Numbered from the stretch's first letter, positions 30,661 to 41,040 are shown. The stretch: 64,000 nucleotides of DNA from Rhynchopus euleeides (GCA_963210315.1 OY723255.1:1674001-1738000), one strand, 5' to 3'. Notes: generated by a model from the sequence alone, not told the origin. Numbers and translations: made by a program.

Positions 30661-32335
30661 AAGAATCGAGGTCCTCAGTGGCATCCAGACATTTCTCGAG
30701 TTCCAGAATACAGGGTTCATGGTCCAGCGGATCCGAGGGGAGCCTGCTGGGCCACTCCGTTATTCCATCAGCACACACGGTATGTGGGGGAGGGAGTGGG
30801 GACTCCGGGGAGTCGAGATAAGAGCCCATCCGCCTCTTGAGCAGTGGGGGGGAAGAACCAGTCGCATCTTCGTATGCTGCAACAGCACACTCCTCGGCCA
30901 TGTCGTCTTCGCGGGACCCAGGGTCATCCCCGGGGGGCGCGTCGCCCGCGTCGCCCGAGTCGGTGTCGTTGACGTCATCATCTGTTTCAGCTGCCCTATC
31001 GCTGCAGGCAGACCAGTCGCTCGCGCCTGGGTCGGGCGGTGTGCTGTCGCTGTCGTCGTCGCTGTCCTCCTCCATGTCGGAATCTAGGGCGAGCTCGTGG
31101 TGACCCGCTGAGCAGCATTTGTCAGCCGTCGTGCAGGTTCCGCAGCGTGTCATGCTGTGCTCAGTGCAGCATCGCACTTCCAGACCATCGTCCTCGTTGT
31201 GGTGCGCCCGGCAACACGCCTCTATGTGAGGTTTGTAGTTGCGTTTCGCACCGTTGCACCCAGCGCACCTGGCTTTAGAATGTGCCTGGCAGACGGGAGC
31301 TGGCAAGTCCGGATTAGCCAGGTCGGCGGGGACCCGTACGGGGATTGCGCTACGCACAGGTGGTGGGGGCGCTGCATCCCATGCCTCGGCCCGTTCGAGG
31401 CGGGGGATCCCGTCGTAGTTGGGGAAGGTGCCCATGCCCCAATTCACTCCGTCGCGGCGGGAGTCGAAGGCGGCTCTCTTGGCACTGTCTTCGAGGACGT
31501 GCACAGTTTCTTCTCCTCCTGCAAAGTGGGGACGCATGTCAAGCCCGCCCCAAGAGTCCGGGGCCCCAAGGGAACGCAGGCAGTTTACACGTTCGGCGTG
31601 TCCTGCGGGGATAGGACGCGGGAGGCACAGCTGATCGCATAGGTCGATGTAGTGAGACAGGAGGGTGCCCATGAGGTGCCCGCGAGTAAGGAGCGCATGT
31701 ACATCGTCAGTGTTCTTGGAGGTGGCTGAGGGTGTGACGTCTAGCCCAGTGAACACCTCAAAGTCTAGGGCAAGCTCTACGTTCGAAACCTCACCCCGTG
31801 AGGTCCACTGCAGGGCCGCCAGCCAGGCGTGCATCCCGCGCATTATCTCACAAGAGTATTGCCATAGACGCGCGCTAGGTTTCTGTGGGACCCGTGAGAA
31901 GTCGAACACGTGTTGGGCGGCGGTGTGGTCCAGTGCTTCCACCCAGGGGTGTATCAGGGGGGCAGCGTCGCGTCTCTTCGCCTCTAGCTCCCACCGTCTC
32001 AGCACGATTGTACCCATCATCTTGTGGAGGGTCTCCACGTCGACCGTGCAATCTAGCGGGACTACGCCATACCGGGAAAGGCAGCGAGGCCATCCTGACC
32101 TATCCGCCTCTACCAGGGCAGCATACTGCGGGAGGGATCTGATCTCTTCGAAGGCGCTGCATCCCCACCAGAGGTGGTCCGGCGTGTCATCGACGTCACC
32201 GGAGCAGTGTACGCATTTCACTGGCAGGCGGTCGTCTGCTTCGTCCAACGAGGCATGTGATACGATGTCCCAGACAAAATCGCCATCCTCGGAGCCGATG
32301 TCTGACCCTAGATCATCATCATCAAGGTCTTCGGA
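28701..32335 (-). pseudogene. Retrotransposon ORF2 C-terminal part, cut off by an in-frame UAA
   Basis: The frame runs open from just after the UAA to the frameshift near 28700 (and to a stop at 28481 in the shifted reading). The first landmark is a finger CVHCSGDVDDTPDHLWWGC at about 32215-32160, the Cys-x2-Cys...His-x4-Cys element normally found C-terminal to RT in the same ORF. Then come a ~220-residue unrecognised region, two Cys/His clusters at about 31280-31090 (RCAGCN, CCRAHH, RCGTC, CCSAGHH), an acidic Asp/Glu/Ser region, and the tandem-repeat tail. It has no credible own start codon (the first Met-like position is TTG), so it depends on readthrough or is dead. Confidence 0.75.
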
Positions 32336-35300
32336 TTATTCGGCCTCTTCCTCCTCAACGGCCTCGTCGCTGTCGTCCGTGTCCATCGCAGAAGACGTGC
32401 TGAAGGTATCCTCTGACCCCGCTCTTTCACCACGGGACGCATACGCTTTGTTGCGCCCCCATCTCGCTGCAAAGAAGACACCGCCAGCGAGGGTCACCGT
32501 GAGTGCACGCGTTAGGGGCGCGTCTTTGCAGGTGAGACGGAGTTTGTTCGTGCGGATGTAGTCAACCCCATCCTGGATGCCAGAGAAGGATGGACGGTGG
32601 CTCGCAAGCGCTTTCCACGCTTGCATGCGCATCTGCTCGCGTACGATGTGGTTGCGTGCGGCACGTTCTTCAGGGAGGAGTCGAGTGTCTCCGAGGGAGA
32701 TATCAAGGATGTCCGTCCCCCAGGAGAGCCCGGCAGCAGGGAGGCCATCTGCAAGCGCGATGCCAACTGGCCCGAGGCCCGCTGCCGGAGAGAGCGATGG
32801 GTGGGCGTCGTATAACCCTGCGATGCGGTTCAGACGCGGTACGAGGTGGGGAATGCGCACGCACGTGTCGAGGAGGGTCCTGACAATCTGGTACGACCGC
32901 GCAAGGGAAGGGTCGGTACGGTGTCCCTTGTGGAGGATGTTGAGCACTGCACCTACGCTGCGCGAGGGGTGTTTCATCCCAATGATGCCAGTGGTCAGGC
33001 GGCTCCGAAAGCGAGTCAAGGCAGATTTCGATATTGGGGCGTATGACCCACCATATACTGCGCTGGAGACGATGTTGCTCCCAACCAGCTCAGCGCGTTG
33101 TGTAGTCGCAAGAGGGCAGGATGGCATCCGGGAGAGGAGTGGCTGGTATACGTCGAGGCGCTTGTCGTTGCCGCGGTCGACACGTTTATCCGAGGTGCAG
33201 GTTTTGGCGCCGAGGATTTTTGTCGACTGGGTCGTAGAGAAGGTGTCCGCACCAACGTGCAGGGTACTCAGGTAAGGGTGTTTTCGACGGTATTCAGATG
33301 TGCCCTTCAGTATGCCCATGGCTAGGGTCTTCTTCACGTTAAGCTTCATACCGGTGATGTTGCAGAAACGGTCGACGATGTCTACCGCCTCTTGCACCGT
33401 TGATTCGTCCTTTTCGGAGGCCAGAGTCGCATCGTCAGCGAAGGAGGAGCTGATGCAGCCCGGTACCCTCCGCTCAATAGCACGAAAAAGCACCGAGAGG
33501 AGGGCGTTGATGAGGATGACGGAGATGGGGCACCCTTGGAGAATGCCGTTTGTCACCTCGAAGCACTCACCCACTCCGAGAGGTAGTTTGAACCGGCGCG
33601 TCAGATTCTTGTACATCGCGCGCAGCGGTCTGAGGATCCGCTTGTCCAAACCCATGTGCTCCGCGAGGTCCAGGGTCAGAGTCTGGGGGACCCTGTCAAA
33701 GCATTTTTGGAAGTCGAGCGCGAGCATGAACAGCTCCTTCGAGTCGTCTAGGAGGGTCTCTTCGATCATCGAGGTTAGCTCCATTAGGACGTCGTCCGTG
33801 CGGTGACCAGGTCTGAAGCCGTGCTGCGAGTCCAGAGCCCACTTCTCTTGCCACACCATGATGTCCTTCAGGCGGCGGCACGCCCACAAGCGGTAGATGG
33901 TGCTTGTGACGGTAATGGGGCGTAGGTTGGTCGGAGATGGGTTGTCGTCCTTCGGGATGAGGGTGACCAGGGCAGTGAGCAGCCCTCCCGGCCATTTGCC
34001 CGTTTTCTCGACAAGGTTGAAGAAGTCCGCGAAGGCGTTGAGCAGCTGGAGGGGGAGTCGTTTCACTTCATCCGCCCGCCAGCCGTCGACGCCACAAGAC
34101 GCTGATTTCTTCTTACGTCGCGAGAGGAGATCGAGGAGGTCGGATCCTTTGATGTTCTTGACTGCCATAGGGTGCCTGCCGATGGCGTCAGCATATTCTT
34201 GGAGGAAGGGCGCAAAGCCAGGCTCAGGACTACCATCGGGGTACATGCGCAAGATGGGGGTCCATGCCTTCTCGAGGATCTCGAGCATCTCGGGCATGTT
34301 CGCTGTCAGCTTTCCGCTCTCCTTGTCCTCGACCATGTCTGCGGAGTCATCGGGCTTGGCCTGGAGGATGGAGACGAGTGCCTTGCGATCGGAGGAAAAC
34401 ATCTGGGCGACAGTGGAGTGCCAGTGCTTGCGACGCGCCTTGCAGGCCTTCTTGTTCAGCTCGTGTAGGCGTGCTTGGACCCGGTGCAGTACCGTTCGCG
34501 CCTGTTCAACGCTTGGTGTCGAGTTGATGATGTCGCGCCCCACCCCAAAGTCGTCAGGCAGGCGTCGTAGCACGTTTCGGCAGTTTTTCCAGCATCTCTG
34601 CAGCTCGCCCGAGGTAGACCCTTGCCCCCCACGTTTGCTGGACTTTGAGGCGATGTAGTGTTCCAGGCGCCTAATAGTCGCACCGTAGCCCAACTCTTTT
34701 TCGGATGCCACCGTGCCGGAGATGAACGATGTCTTCGACGCCATCTGTACACGCACAGGTTTCCTGGGCACTCCACGCCCACTGTACTGCTTCGCCTCAG
34801 ACGCACCAACCCCGGCGGTGTCAAGCAGGAAGCGTTCGCAGAGGTTGGAGATGTCCAGCCAGGCCCCGTCGACGTCCTCTTGCTTCATCTTGTCGTAGAA
34901 GGGTGTGAGGTCAGGTAGTTTCACAGCGATGGGTTTAGAAGGCGCAGGTATGGCACGTGGAATCTTGTATCTGAAAGTGGTCTGAGAGAAAGCTAGCGAG
35001 TTAAGGGTCACGCTGACACATCGGTGGTTGGGGATGCCTCCTACTGCAAAGGTGCTGCATTTAACAAAGCTCTGAGCAGCCGCTCTGTTCAGTAGGACGT
35101 AGTCTATGCGTGTTCCGGTCGTCCTCGACGATGTATACGTTGCTGGGGGGCTGGCTCCATCGGTCGTGGCTTGTAACCCCGCAGCGTCAACCCACGAGTT
35201 CTCGAGCGCCAGCTTCAGGGTCGCAGAGCGCGTTGCATCTGTGTTCAGATCTCCGAGCACGACTGCGGGGGCGTTTCCAATTTGGGCCTGCGCTTCAAAC

Positions 35301-35749
35301 AGGACAGAATGCAGGAGCGATTCCCGCGCGGCGGCCACTTTTCGATCCTTGTTTCCTGAGTGTGCGTAGACAACGAACACATGCAGGAATGTCGAACCGT
35401 TCCCCGTTGCGACGATGCTATGCATCACCCGACAGTCGTTGAAACCAGTCGAAAGGCATGAGTCAGCAGTGGTGCGGGCAACGCATGGCTGGCGGACGAA
35501 CGTTGCGACTCCGCCCCCCCGCTGGCCCGAGCCAACATTCCCGGTCGTCGCATGTTTGGAGCGGCGCGGCGGGCGTGGCTTGCCCCACAGGGCTTTCCAT
35601 TCTTGCGGCGTCCCATCACGTGGTTTCAGCAGTCCGGACACCATCTCCTGTTGTTGCTGGGCGAGGCACGTCTCCTGCAGCCCAATCACGTGGGCGGGAA
35701 TCGACCCGACGACGTCGTCAAGGTGTGCAGATAGGGAGGTCACGTTCAT
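32336..35749 (-). CDS. Retrotransposon APE endonuclease and reverse transcriptase
   Basis: 1137 residues from the ATG at 35749, which sits in a strong GCCACC context; the frame is open further back to the UGA at 35857-35855. Residues ~1-230 are an APE-type endonuclease: NVTSLS, HVIGLQET, VVLGDLNTD, RIDYVLLN and GIPNHRC. RT lies around 490-800: GVDGWRADEVKRLP, LRPITVTSTIYRLW, HGFRPGHRTDD, MLALDFQKCFDRVP (first catalytic Asp), NGILQGCPISVILINALLS, and SFADDATLAS (33442-33431). The usual YADD is FADD here. The product nicks target DNA and primes cDNA synthesis. It ends in a poly-acidic run at UAA, before the expected zinc finger. Confidence 0.9.
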   Translation of the reverse strand: MNVTSLSAHLDDVVGSIPAHVIGLQETCLAQQQQEMVSGLLKPRDGTPQEWKALWGKPRPPRRSKHATTGNVGSGQRGGGVATFVRQPCVARTTADSCLSTGFNDCRVMHSIVATGNGSTFLHVFVVYAHSGNKDRKVAAARESLLHSVLFEAQAQIGNAPAVVLGDLNTDATRSATLKLALENSWVDAAGLQATTDGASPPATYTSSRTTGTRIDYVLLNRAAAQSFVKCSTFAVGGIPNHRCVSVTLNSLAFSQTTFRYKIPRAIPAPSKPIAVKLPDLTPFYDKMKQEDVDGAWLDISNLCERFLLDTAGVGASEAKQYSGRGVPRKPVRVQMASKTSFISGTVASEKELGYGATIRRLEHYIASKSSKRGGQGSTSGELQRCWKNCRNVLRRLPDDFGVGRDIINSTPSVEQARTVLHRVQARLHELNKKACKARRKHWHSTVAQMFSSDRKALVSILQAKPDDSADMVEDKESGKLTANMPEMLEILEKAWTPILRMYPDGSPEPGFAPFLQEYADAIGRHPMAVKNIKGSDLLDLLSRRKKKSASCGVDGWRADEVKRLPLQLLNAFADFFNLVEKTGKWPGGLLTALVTLIPKDDNPSPTNLRPITVTSTIYRLWACRRLKDIMVWQEKWALDSQHGFRPGHRTDDVLMELTSMIEETLLDDSKELFMLALDFQKCFDRVPQTLTLDLAEHMGLDKRILRPLRAMYKNLTRRFKLPLGVGECFEVTNGILQGCPISVILINALLSVLFRAIERRVPGCISSSFADDATLASEKDESTVQEAVDIVDRFCNITGMKLNVKKTLAMGILKGTSEYRRKHPYLSTLHVGADTFSTTQSTKILGAKTCTSDKRVDRGNDKRLDVYQPLLSRMPSCPLATTQRAELVGSNIVSSAVYGGSYAPISKSALTRFRSRLTTGIIGMKHPSRSVGAVLNILHKGHRTDPSLARSYQIVRTLLDTCVRIPHLVPRLNRIAGLYDAHPSLSPAAGLGPVGIALADGLPAAGLSWGTDILDISLGDTRLLPEERAARNHIVREQMRMQAWKALASHRPSFSGIQDGVDYIRTNKLRLTCKDAPLTRALTVTLAGGVFFAARWGRNKAYASRGERAGSEDTFSTSSAMDTDDSDEAVEEEEAE

Positions 35750-35773
35750 GGTGGCGACCACAAGGTCCTTCGC

Positions 35774-35797
35774 AGGGCCCGGGTTGGTCTCTATGTC
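35774..35797 (-). other. 2A-like ribosome-skipping motif DIETNPGP
   Basis: The open frame between the ORF1 stop and the endonuclease ATG reads LLLGGDIETNPGPAKDL. D-x-E-x-N-P-G-P is the full 2A core, with skipping expected between Gly (35779-35777) and Pro (35776-35774). It makes sense only if translation enters from upstream, which suggests ORF1 and ORF2 are or were one polyprotein frame. Confidence 0.85.
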
Positions 35798-35854
35798 CCC
35801 ACCGAGAAGTAGTTCCGCCTTCGCGGCATCAGCAAGCGATCGTGGCGAACGCCG

Positions 35855-37581
35855 TCACTGTTGTTGTTCTTTGCAGCACACTATGCACGCGTGCACTTTG
35901 CACCTGGCCTCAAGGCACTGCCTCCGCACGCGGCCCGTCTCTATCAGCTCGTCACAGATGTCGCATGTCCATTCCTCCTGGTGACGCGTCTGCTTCGTGT
36001 TGAAGCGGTGTTGGTGCTCCGCCGCCATCTCAGCGTCGATGTCATCCGTCCCCTTATTCGGCGTGAGACGATGCATCAAGCCTTTCATCGCATCGAACAT
36101 ACCTCTCGACTTTTTGGTGGGAGGGGGGCCTGACTCAGCGTCATCATCACTCACGTCATCGCTGGCATCCATGTCGTCGACAGGCTGGTCCTGCGGCGCT
36201 GGCTTTGGTGTAGACTCAGGTGTCGGTTTGGGCGTCGACTTGGGCGTTCCCTTCTCAGGAAGGTGTGGGAAGTCCAGGAGGTCATCAGTGTCGAGGCGCG
36301 CCGGGAGACGGACAGGTTTGCCCTTAGCCTGGCCCTTCTCCGCAACGAAGGTGCGTGCGCGTGTTGGCCTCGCATCATCCTTGCCGGCAATACGTACCCA
36401 CAGCGAGGGGCGGCCAGGACGTAACACCTGGACGAAGGGGGGAGGGTTCGCCGACGCGACGATGCACGTCCTGCTCCCTTGCGACATAAACGTGGCACAC
36501 GAGTGCACGTCCCAGCCAGCGAGCTTCAGGCTGTATTCCACATCAGCGGAATGTTCTCCTTGCCGCGCTCCTGACACAACATACCTCGTCAGGGTCGGGG
36601 TGTCGGGCGCGGCGAGGTCCCCAAGGGCCTGACGGAGCGCCGCCGCACCATCCAGCGTCGCAGCACGCACAAACAAGGCCTTCGTGCCCAGCGCAAGTCC
36701 CAGCGCCGCATCGCCCTGCTTCTTGGCAGCCAACAGCGCCTCCTTCCGTCCCACGTCGGGGCGCAGCCGCACAACTGGCAGCTTCTCGCCCCCTTCCTTG
36801 AAGGAGTGGGTGCGCCAGAAGCACCCATCCACCCCGGAGCCCCTCAGGAGGGTGGCCACCTGCCCGGTGGGGGCCCTGACGGACATCTCCTTGCGGCCGG
36901 GGAGGGAGGTCAGCCTCCACATGTGTCCCTCCTGGAGGCGCATCGTCTTGCCGCAGGAGGCTGTCGCGGACCTCCTACACAGCTTCCGCATCGCGGCCTC
37001 AGGTCTGTCGGTGATGCATGTCCACGTCTCAGTCGTCGTGTGCTTAAACGCCACGGCGAAGGTCAGCACCGTGGTGGGGGGGTCCTTCTCCAAGGCGTCC
37101 TCGGGGAGGGAGACGGACTTACCCGCAGGCGCCTGTACCGCCTGCCCTGCTGTCATCGCGTACATGGGGCGCTCGGTGTTATCTTCCATGCGCACTGGAA
37201 TTTGTCTCGCCGCGCCGAATGGCGCGGCGCAGAGCAGAACGTATCCCCAGACCACCCGTTCCGTACCTTTTTTGGCCTCTTGCAGTGCCACAGCGTCGGC
37301 GAACACCCCGGCTGCCTCCTCAGCCTCGCTTTTGGTGGGTGCAACCCACAGTCCAGCCGGTACCTGATCGAACGCTGGTGATGCCATGATGGGGACCTCG
37401 CCCCAAGACCCTCCAGCAACCCTTGGGGTGTCGCGTGCTTTCTTCACCACGTGGACCCACTGTCCTGATGCATGTGGCTTCTGTCGATGATGGTGTTTCT
37501 GTTGTTGCGGCTTTTGCTTCTGCTGCTGAGGCTGCGGCTGTTGCTGATGTTGCGGCTTCTGCTGTTGCTGTTGCTGCTGCG

Positions 37582-37612
<31 letters not shown>

Positions 37613-37873
37613 AGGCTGCGGCTTCTGTCGCTGCTGCTGCTGCTGCTGCTGCTGAGGCTGCGGCTGCTGCTGCTGCTGTTGCTGAGGCTGCGGCTGCTGC
37701 TGCTGTTGCTGAGGCTGCGGCTGCGGCTTCTGCGTCGCCTCTATCATCTTGAGGACGGTACTAAGCAGGCTTAGCACGGTCGTCTCGTCCACGGCCGTCA
37801 AGTGCCCGCCTTCCAGCAGGTCACTGGCCCGTTGGACCATCGCCTTGAGCTGCTGGGAGCGGCTGTCGGCCAT
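35855..37873 (-). CDS. Retrotransposon ORF1 (gag-like) with poly-Gln region and C-terminal Cys/His finger
   Basis: 672 aa from the ATG at 37873 (GCCATGG context). The frame is open upstream to 38110, but this ATG is the first one after the SL-like sequence, so it is the expected start of a trans-spliced mRNA. After MADSRSQQLKAMVQ there is a Gln/Pro/Lys-rich stretch of about 80 residues (CTG-rich on + strand, 37500-37735), a large unrecognised domain, an acidic linker (DDMDASDDVSDDDAESG), and a C-terminal CDICDELIETGRVRRQC, KVHACIVCC treble-clef-like cluster. ORF1 proteins bind element RNA; that role is inferred from position. The stop is UGA followed by CGG, in frame with the 2A motif and ORF2. 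Confidence 0.8.
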
Positions 37874-37942
37874 GGCTTGGGAGGTGGGGAGCGGGGGGCC
37901 TGATATGGCCTTCCTGTCGGAGGGGGAGGGGGACCCCACCAG

Positions 37943-37982
37943 CAATGAAGTACAGAAACTGTAGCTTAAGAAATCGTTGGTA
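37943..37982 (-). other. Spliced-leader exon sequence at the retrotransposon 5' end
   Basis: On the minus strand CCAACGATTTCTTAAGCTA, then CAGTTTCTGTACTTCATTG, is joined directly to CTGGTGGGGTCC, not to a GT donor. The second half matches the conserved euglenozoan SL end with one change (TTCATTG for TTTATTG), and the first half recalls the diplonemid leader as I remember it. A leader fused to the 5' UTR is what reverse transcription of a trans-spliced mRNA would leave. Confidence 0.8.
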
Positions 37983-38040
37983 CGGAGCACGGTGCCCCTT
38001 ATAAAAGGGGGCACGGAGCCCCTTATAAAAGAGCTTTTTA
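37983..38040. repeat. Duplicated TATAAAAG-containing segment upstream of the SL sequence
   Basis: A ~24-bp unit (GCACGGAGCCCCTTATAAAA) occurs twice in tandem just outside the SL-like sequence. It could be target DNA or promoter-like sequence of the element; not decidable here. Confidence 0.5.
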
Positions 38041-38057
38041 AATTGAGCGAAAAAAGG

Positions 38058-38653
38058 TGTCCTGGGCAAGACGTTAAACTACCTGGGAGGGCAAAAGATG
38101 TCCTGGGCAAGACGTTAAACTACCTGGGAGGGCTTCCCCAGACCATGACGGGTGCTTGCACCAGGAGTTTGAAACAGCCACTCATGCCTTGCGATGCTCA
38201 AGTGCCTGCTGGACCCCTATGTCCTTCAGGCCCCAAAGCAGGCAACGATATGGGAGCAACCTAACAGGGGAGGTGAAGAGGGCACGGGTCTTAGCCTGAT
38301 GACACACTGCAACCTCAAGGTGACTGGCGACACCTCTCCCACAGTCTGCGGCGACTCTGCCGTGGCGACAAGGCTTCCTATCATGGGAGATCGCTGCGTG
38401 GATCAACGTGGCACCACCCGTGTGCTCGGCAGGTTGTTTCGGCACCTGTTTTCTCCGTGTCATGCTTTTCGTGAGCGTGTCAGGGATGTTGGCACACGCT
38501 GGGGAGGGTTCACATGATGACATAACATATATCAGAAGCACACACCCACGTGGCGCTGTCCTTGGCAGGACTTTGAAAGTGCCGCCTTGATATCCTTGTT
38601 GGATAGAGCCCTCATATCACACCCTCAATCAGCTGACGAAAAAAGGTGAAAAA
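38058..38653. repeat. Direct repeat Z, copy 1 (~555 bp from 38099) with a 42-bp subrepeat
   Basis: From 38099 it matches 41041-41594 at a fixed offset of 2942 bases with only about four substitutions seen. A 42-bp subunit (GTCCTGGGCAAGACGTTAAA) is doubled at the left of this copy (38058-38098). No domain is recognised in its frames. Confidence 0.85.
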
Positions 38654-39244
38654 TCGTGAAAAAACGGATTTTTTTGGGGCGTGCGGGGGGGTTTTCCTAT
38701 GGATTTGGGCCCTTTTGATGTACCGCCACCTGATTTTGACCCGAGTTTGGAGGAATTTGGCAGTGTTTGGAGGTGTTTGGTGGAGTTTGGTGGCGTTCGG
38801 TAGTGTTGTGCGGTGTTGTATGGTGGTTCCCTGCAAAAAATCGAATGTCCTATGGGGTGGAGGGCGCTGGGGACTGGGCAGTGGCCGTTCCACATGCCCT
38901 TCCCCTCGTGACTTACACCCTGTCGCCACCCCACTTCATGGGGTGGCGACAGGGTCGTACTTGCGGCGGTATGCAACCATCAGTACAGCCTGTTTCGGGT
39001 TCGCAAAGCCTGGTACGCTGCCTTGCCGTAGGGACCCAGATACTGAGGACACCCCTGTGAGAACACTGAGGGAATATGTTGGGCTAGCCTAGGTGTCGGG
39101 GTGACCGAGGCAGAGCACCCTGCCCAGAACATGAACAAGAAAGACTGTTCGACTGACGGGGAAGAACCTGATGGGCAGGTGTGGTCTTCGGTGCAATGTT
39201 TGGAGAGATCAGGAGCCTTCTCTACAAGGCTACCCCTGTTGGAC

Positions 39245-39334
39245 TTGGCCTTCGCTCCCGTGAGCAGTGAAAAAAGTGAGGGACACCGTTCTTCCCCTCT
39301 GACTGACGACCAGTGATGTCGTAGCGAAGGACCT
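39245..39334. repeat. Degenerate MITE-like element
   Basis: GGCCTTCGCTCCCGTGAG on the left faces GTCGTAGCGAAGGACC on the right. The ends match the GGGGGCCTTCGCT family but the interior has drifted. Confidence 0.5.
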
Positions 39335-40068
39335 TGAATGGGGCTTGAACCCGAGAGTCAATACTCAACCAAAGGTATTCTCCAGGACCTGGCACGGAAC
39401 GGGCGATACGAACGCTCCCACCGTGCGCACGGACCTGTATGCGACTCTACAAGGAACCACGGGGTGGCGCGCGCACATCACCTGGGAGGCCTCAAGGAGC
39501 CTGCCTGATCAGCAAGGCAAGGGGTGATGATCATCTGGAGACCTGAGCCCATGCAGGATCGGAGAGACGCGAAGTCCTTATCCACAGATGCTCCACCTGA
39601 GGGAGACCACCCTCCACCTCCTTCGGACAGACCACACAGCCTTGTCGATGACCACAGCAGCCGGACACAGACCAGTACGTGTACCCTGCCTGCAGCACCG
39701 GGCCACACCCCATCGAGGGTCTCCCTGAAGCATCTCTTTCGCCACTGCCCAAGCCGGCACCCCCTCACCGCCACCAACGAACTGTTGCTGCAGCGCGACA
39801 AGGAGGCAGCCCACTACCTCGCTGCAGCAGGGGAACTGGGCACAGCGAGGTACTTCAGCCATTCAGCTTCAGGCTTGCAGTGGTCTTCAATCCCACCCAA
39901 GCCTTACCGAAGCTTGGATACCCCTGGGTCGGGATTCGGTACGTGGGTATATCGGCCGGTGGGATGCGACTTTGGGAAGGGATGGTCTACCCAAAATGGC
40001 TGGAAATCCTGTCCGGCCGCTGAAATTTGAACCGGACTACGGGCGGCCATCTCGCGAGTCCCACTAGG

Positions 40069-40101
40069 CACACAGGCAATGCGATTCGCATTGCCTGTGT
40101 G
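40069..40101. repeat. Perfect hairpin
   Basis: CACACAGGCAATGCGA is followed by one base and its exact reverse complement. It is flanked by ACTAGG on both sides (direct), which may be a target duplication. Confidence 0.7.
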
Positions 40102-40562
40102 ACTAGGACACGCATTCGCGTCTCAGACTCCCGTACCCAGACTCCCGCTCGCGGGCTAGGGCAGTTGGAGTCCACTATGTACTTGCACTCCAGGTCCCTG
40201 ACTTGCACGCAGTGCAATAATGTGCCTGGAACCGGGGAGGAATGCAGTGCAAGTAATGTCCGGGTGTGCAAGTGATATCTTCCTCCCTGTTTTAGGGGGG
40301 CAGTTGGCCTGTAGTACGGATCGAACCCGGTCCGTCCAGGAACAGGAAGTGTACCGTACGACTTCTCCTTCACCCAACGGCGTCGTGCGGTCAAGCAAAT
40401 CGGATATTCTTCCCAACGGGACCCTTCCCAAGACGAAAACCAGTCCCTGACCAACCCCACAGGCTCATCTTACCCTTCCTGGGGCTGGGAGTATGGTAGT
40501 GACCTCCATTTTGTAGCTGATTTTGGCCCGGGTTTTGTGGGAGTTTGGTGGTAAACTGGAGA

Positions 40563-40877
40563 TTTCACGCCATGACCAAAATGACCCCACCACGATCCGC
40601 ACATGTTCTAAACGTTCAAAAGAACGGGGTTTCAAAAAATCCGCGGAGGTGGGTGGGTGTAGGTGTGGTGTGGGAGCCCCTGAACCAGACCCCTTATTCA
40701 TGGGTGAAGCTTGACACCTAGACCCACAAAATGACCCCACTACGATCCGCACAGATTTCAAATATTCAAAAGAAACAGGTTTTGGAACACCCGAAGAGGC
40801 GGCCCCGCTGGGTGGGTAGGTGTGGTATGCTGGCTGACTCCCAGTCACATCCTCCGATGACAAGCCCCTGAACTAGA
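40563..40877 (+). repeat. Two-copy tandem repeat (~152 bp)
   Basis: AAAATGACCCCACCACGATC and the following CGCACA recur 152 bases later with scattered substitutions, as do CCCCTGAACCAGACCC and CCCCTGAACTAGACCC. Confidence 0.65.
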
Positions 40878-41040
40878 CCCACAGGTCGAACTATCTCCCA
40901 TTTTTACCCCCACTCGACCGGCTGGAGTCCGTCGTGTAGGTACATGGGACCACCACAGGGACCCACAAGTCATCCACAGGACCACCCTGCAGGGCAACAA
41001 GGCGCTGTGGCCTCTCAAGTCACCAGCGATTTTCGGTGGT

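Larger units (their letters stand above)
27760..37982 (-). mobile_element. Large APE-type non-LTR retrotransposon with SL leader and 2A motif
   Basis: Order on the minus strand: SL-like sequence (37982-37943), ORF1 from 37873, UGA stop at 35857-35855, 2A-like motif (35797-35774), APE endonuclease and reverse transcriptase to the UAA at 32338-32336, then CCHC finger, Cys/His clusters and tandem-repeat tail to about 28700, a frameshift, a short C-terminal segment to 27885, a ~60-base 3' UTR, and a 10-bp tandem tail (about 27760-27805). ORF1, EN-RT and the C-terminal part share one frame. Trypanosome ingi/L1Tc elements also carry 2A near the start of a protein with APE-type endonuclease. This copy is very long, with two in-frame stops and one frameshift, so it is probably inactive unless stops are read through. 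Element ends are estimated; no target duplication was found. Confidence 0.85.
38654..41040. other. Segment between the Z repeats
   Basis: 2.4 kb with no recognisable gene. It contains a degenerate MITE-like element (39245-39334), a perfect hairpin (40069-40101), a remnant of the CACGGTGGACTCC family (about 40127-40180), and a ~152-bp tandem duplication (40563-40877). Confidence 0.5.

Noticed and set aside
39346..39420. Possible tRNA or SINE B box (GGTTCAAGCCC on the minus strand)
   Set aside because: No A box at proper distance and no cloverleaf can be drawn. The similar GGGTTCGATCC at 40320 is one base short of the consensus and also has no cloverleaf.
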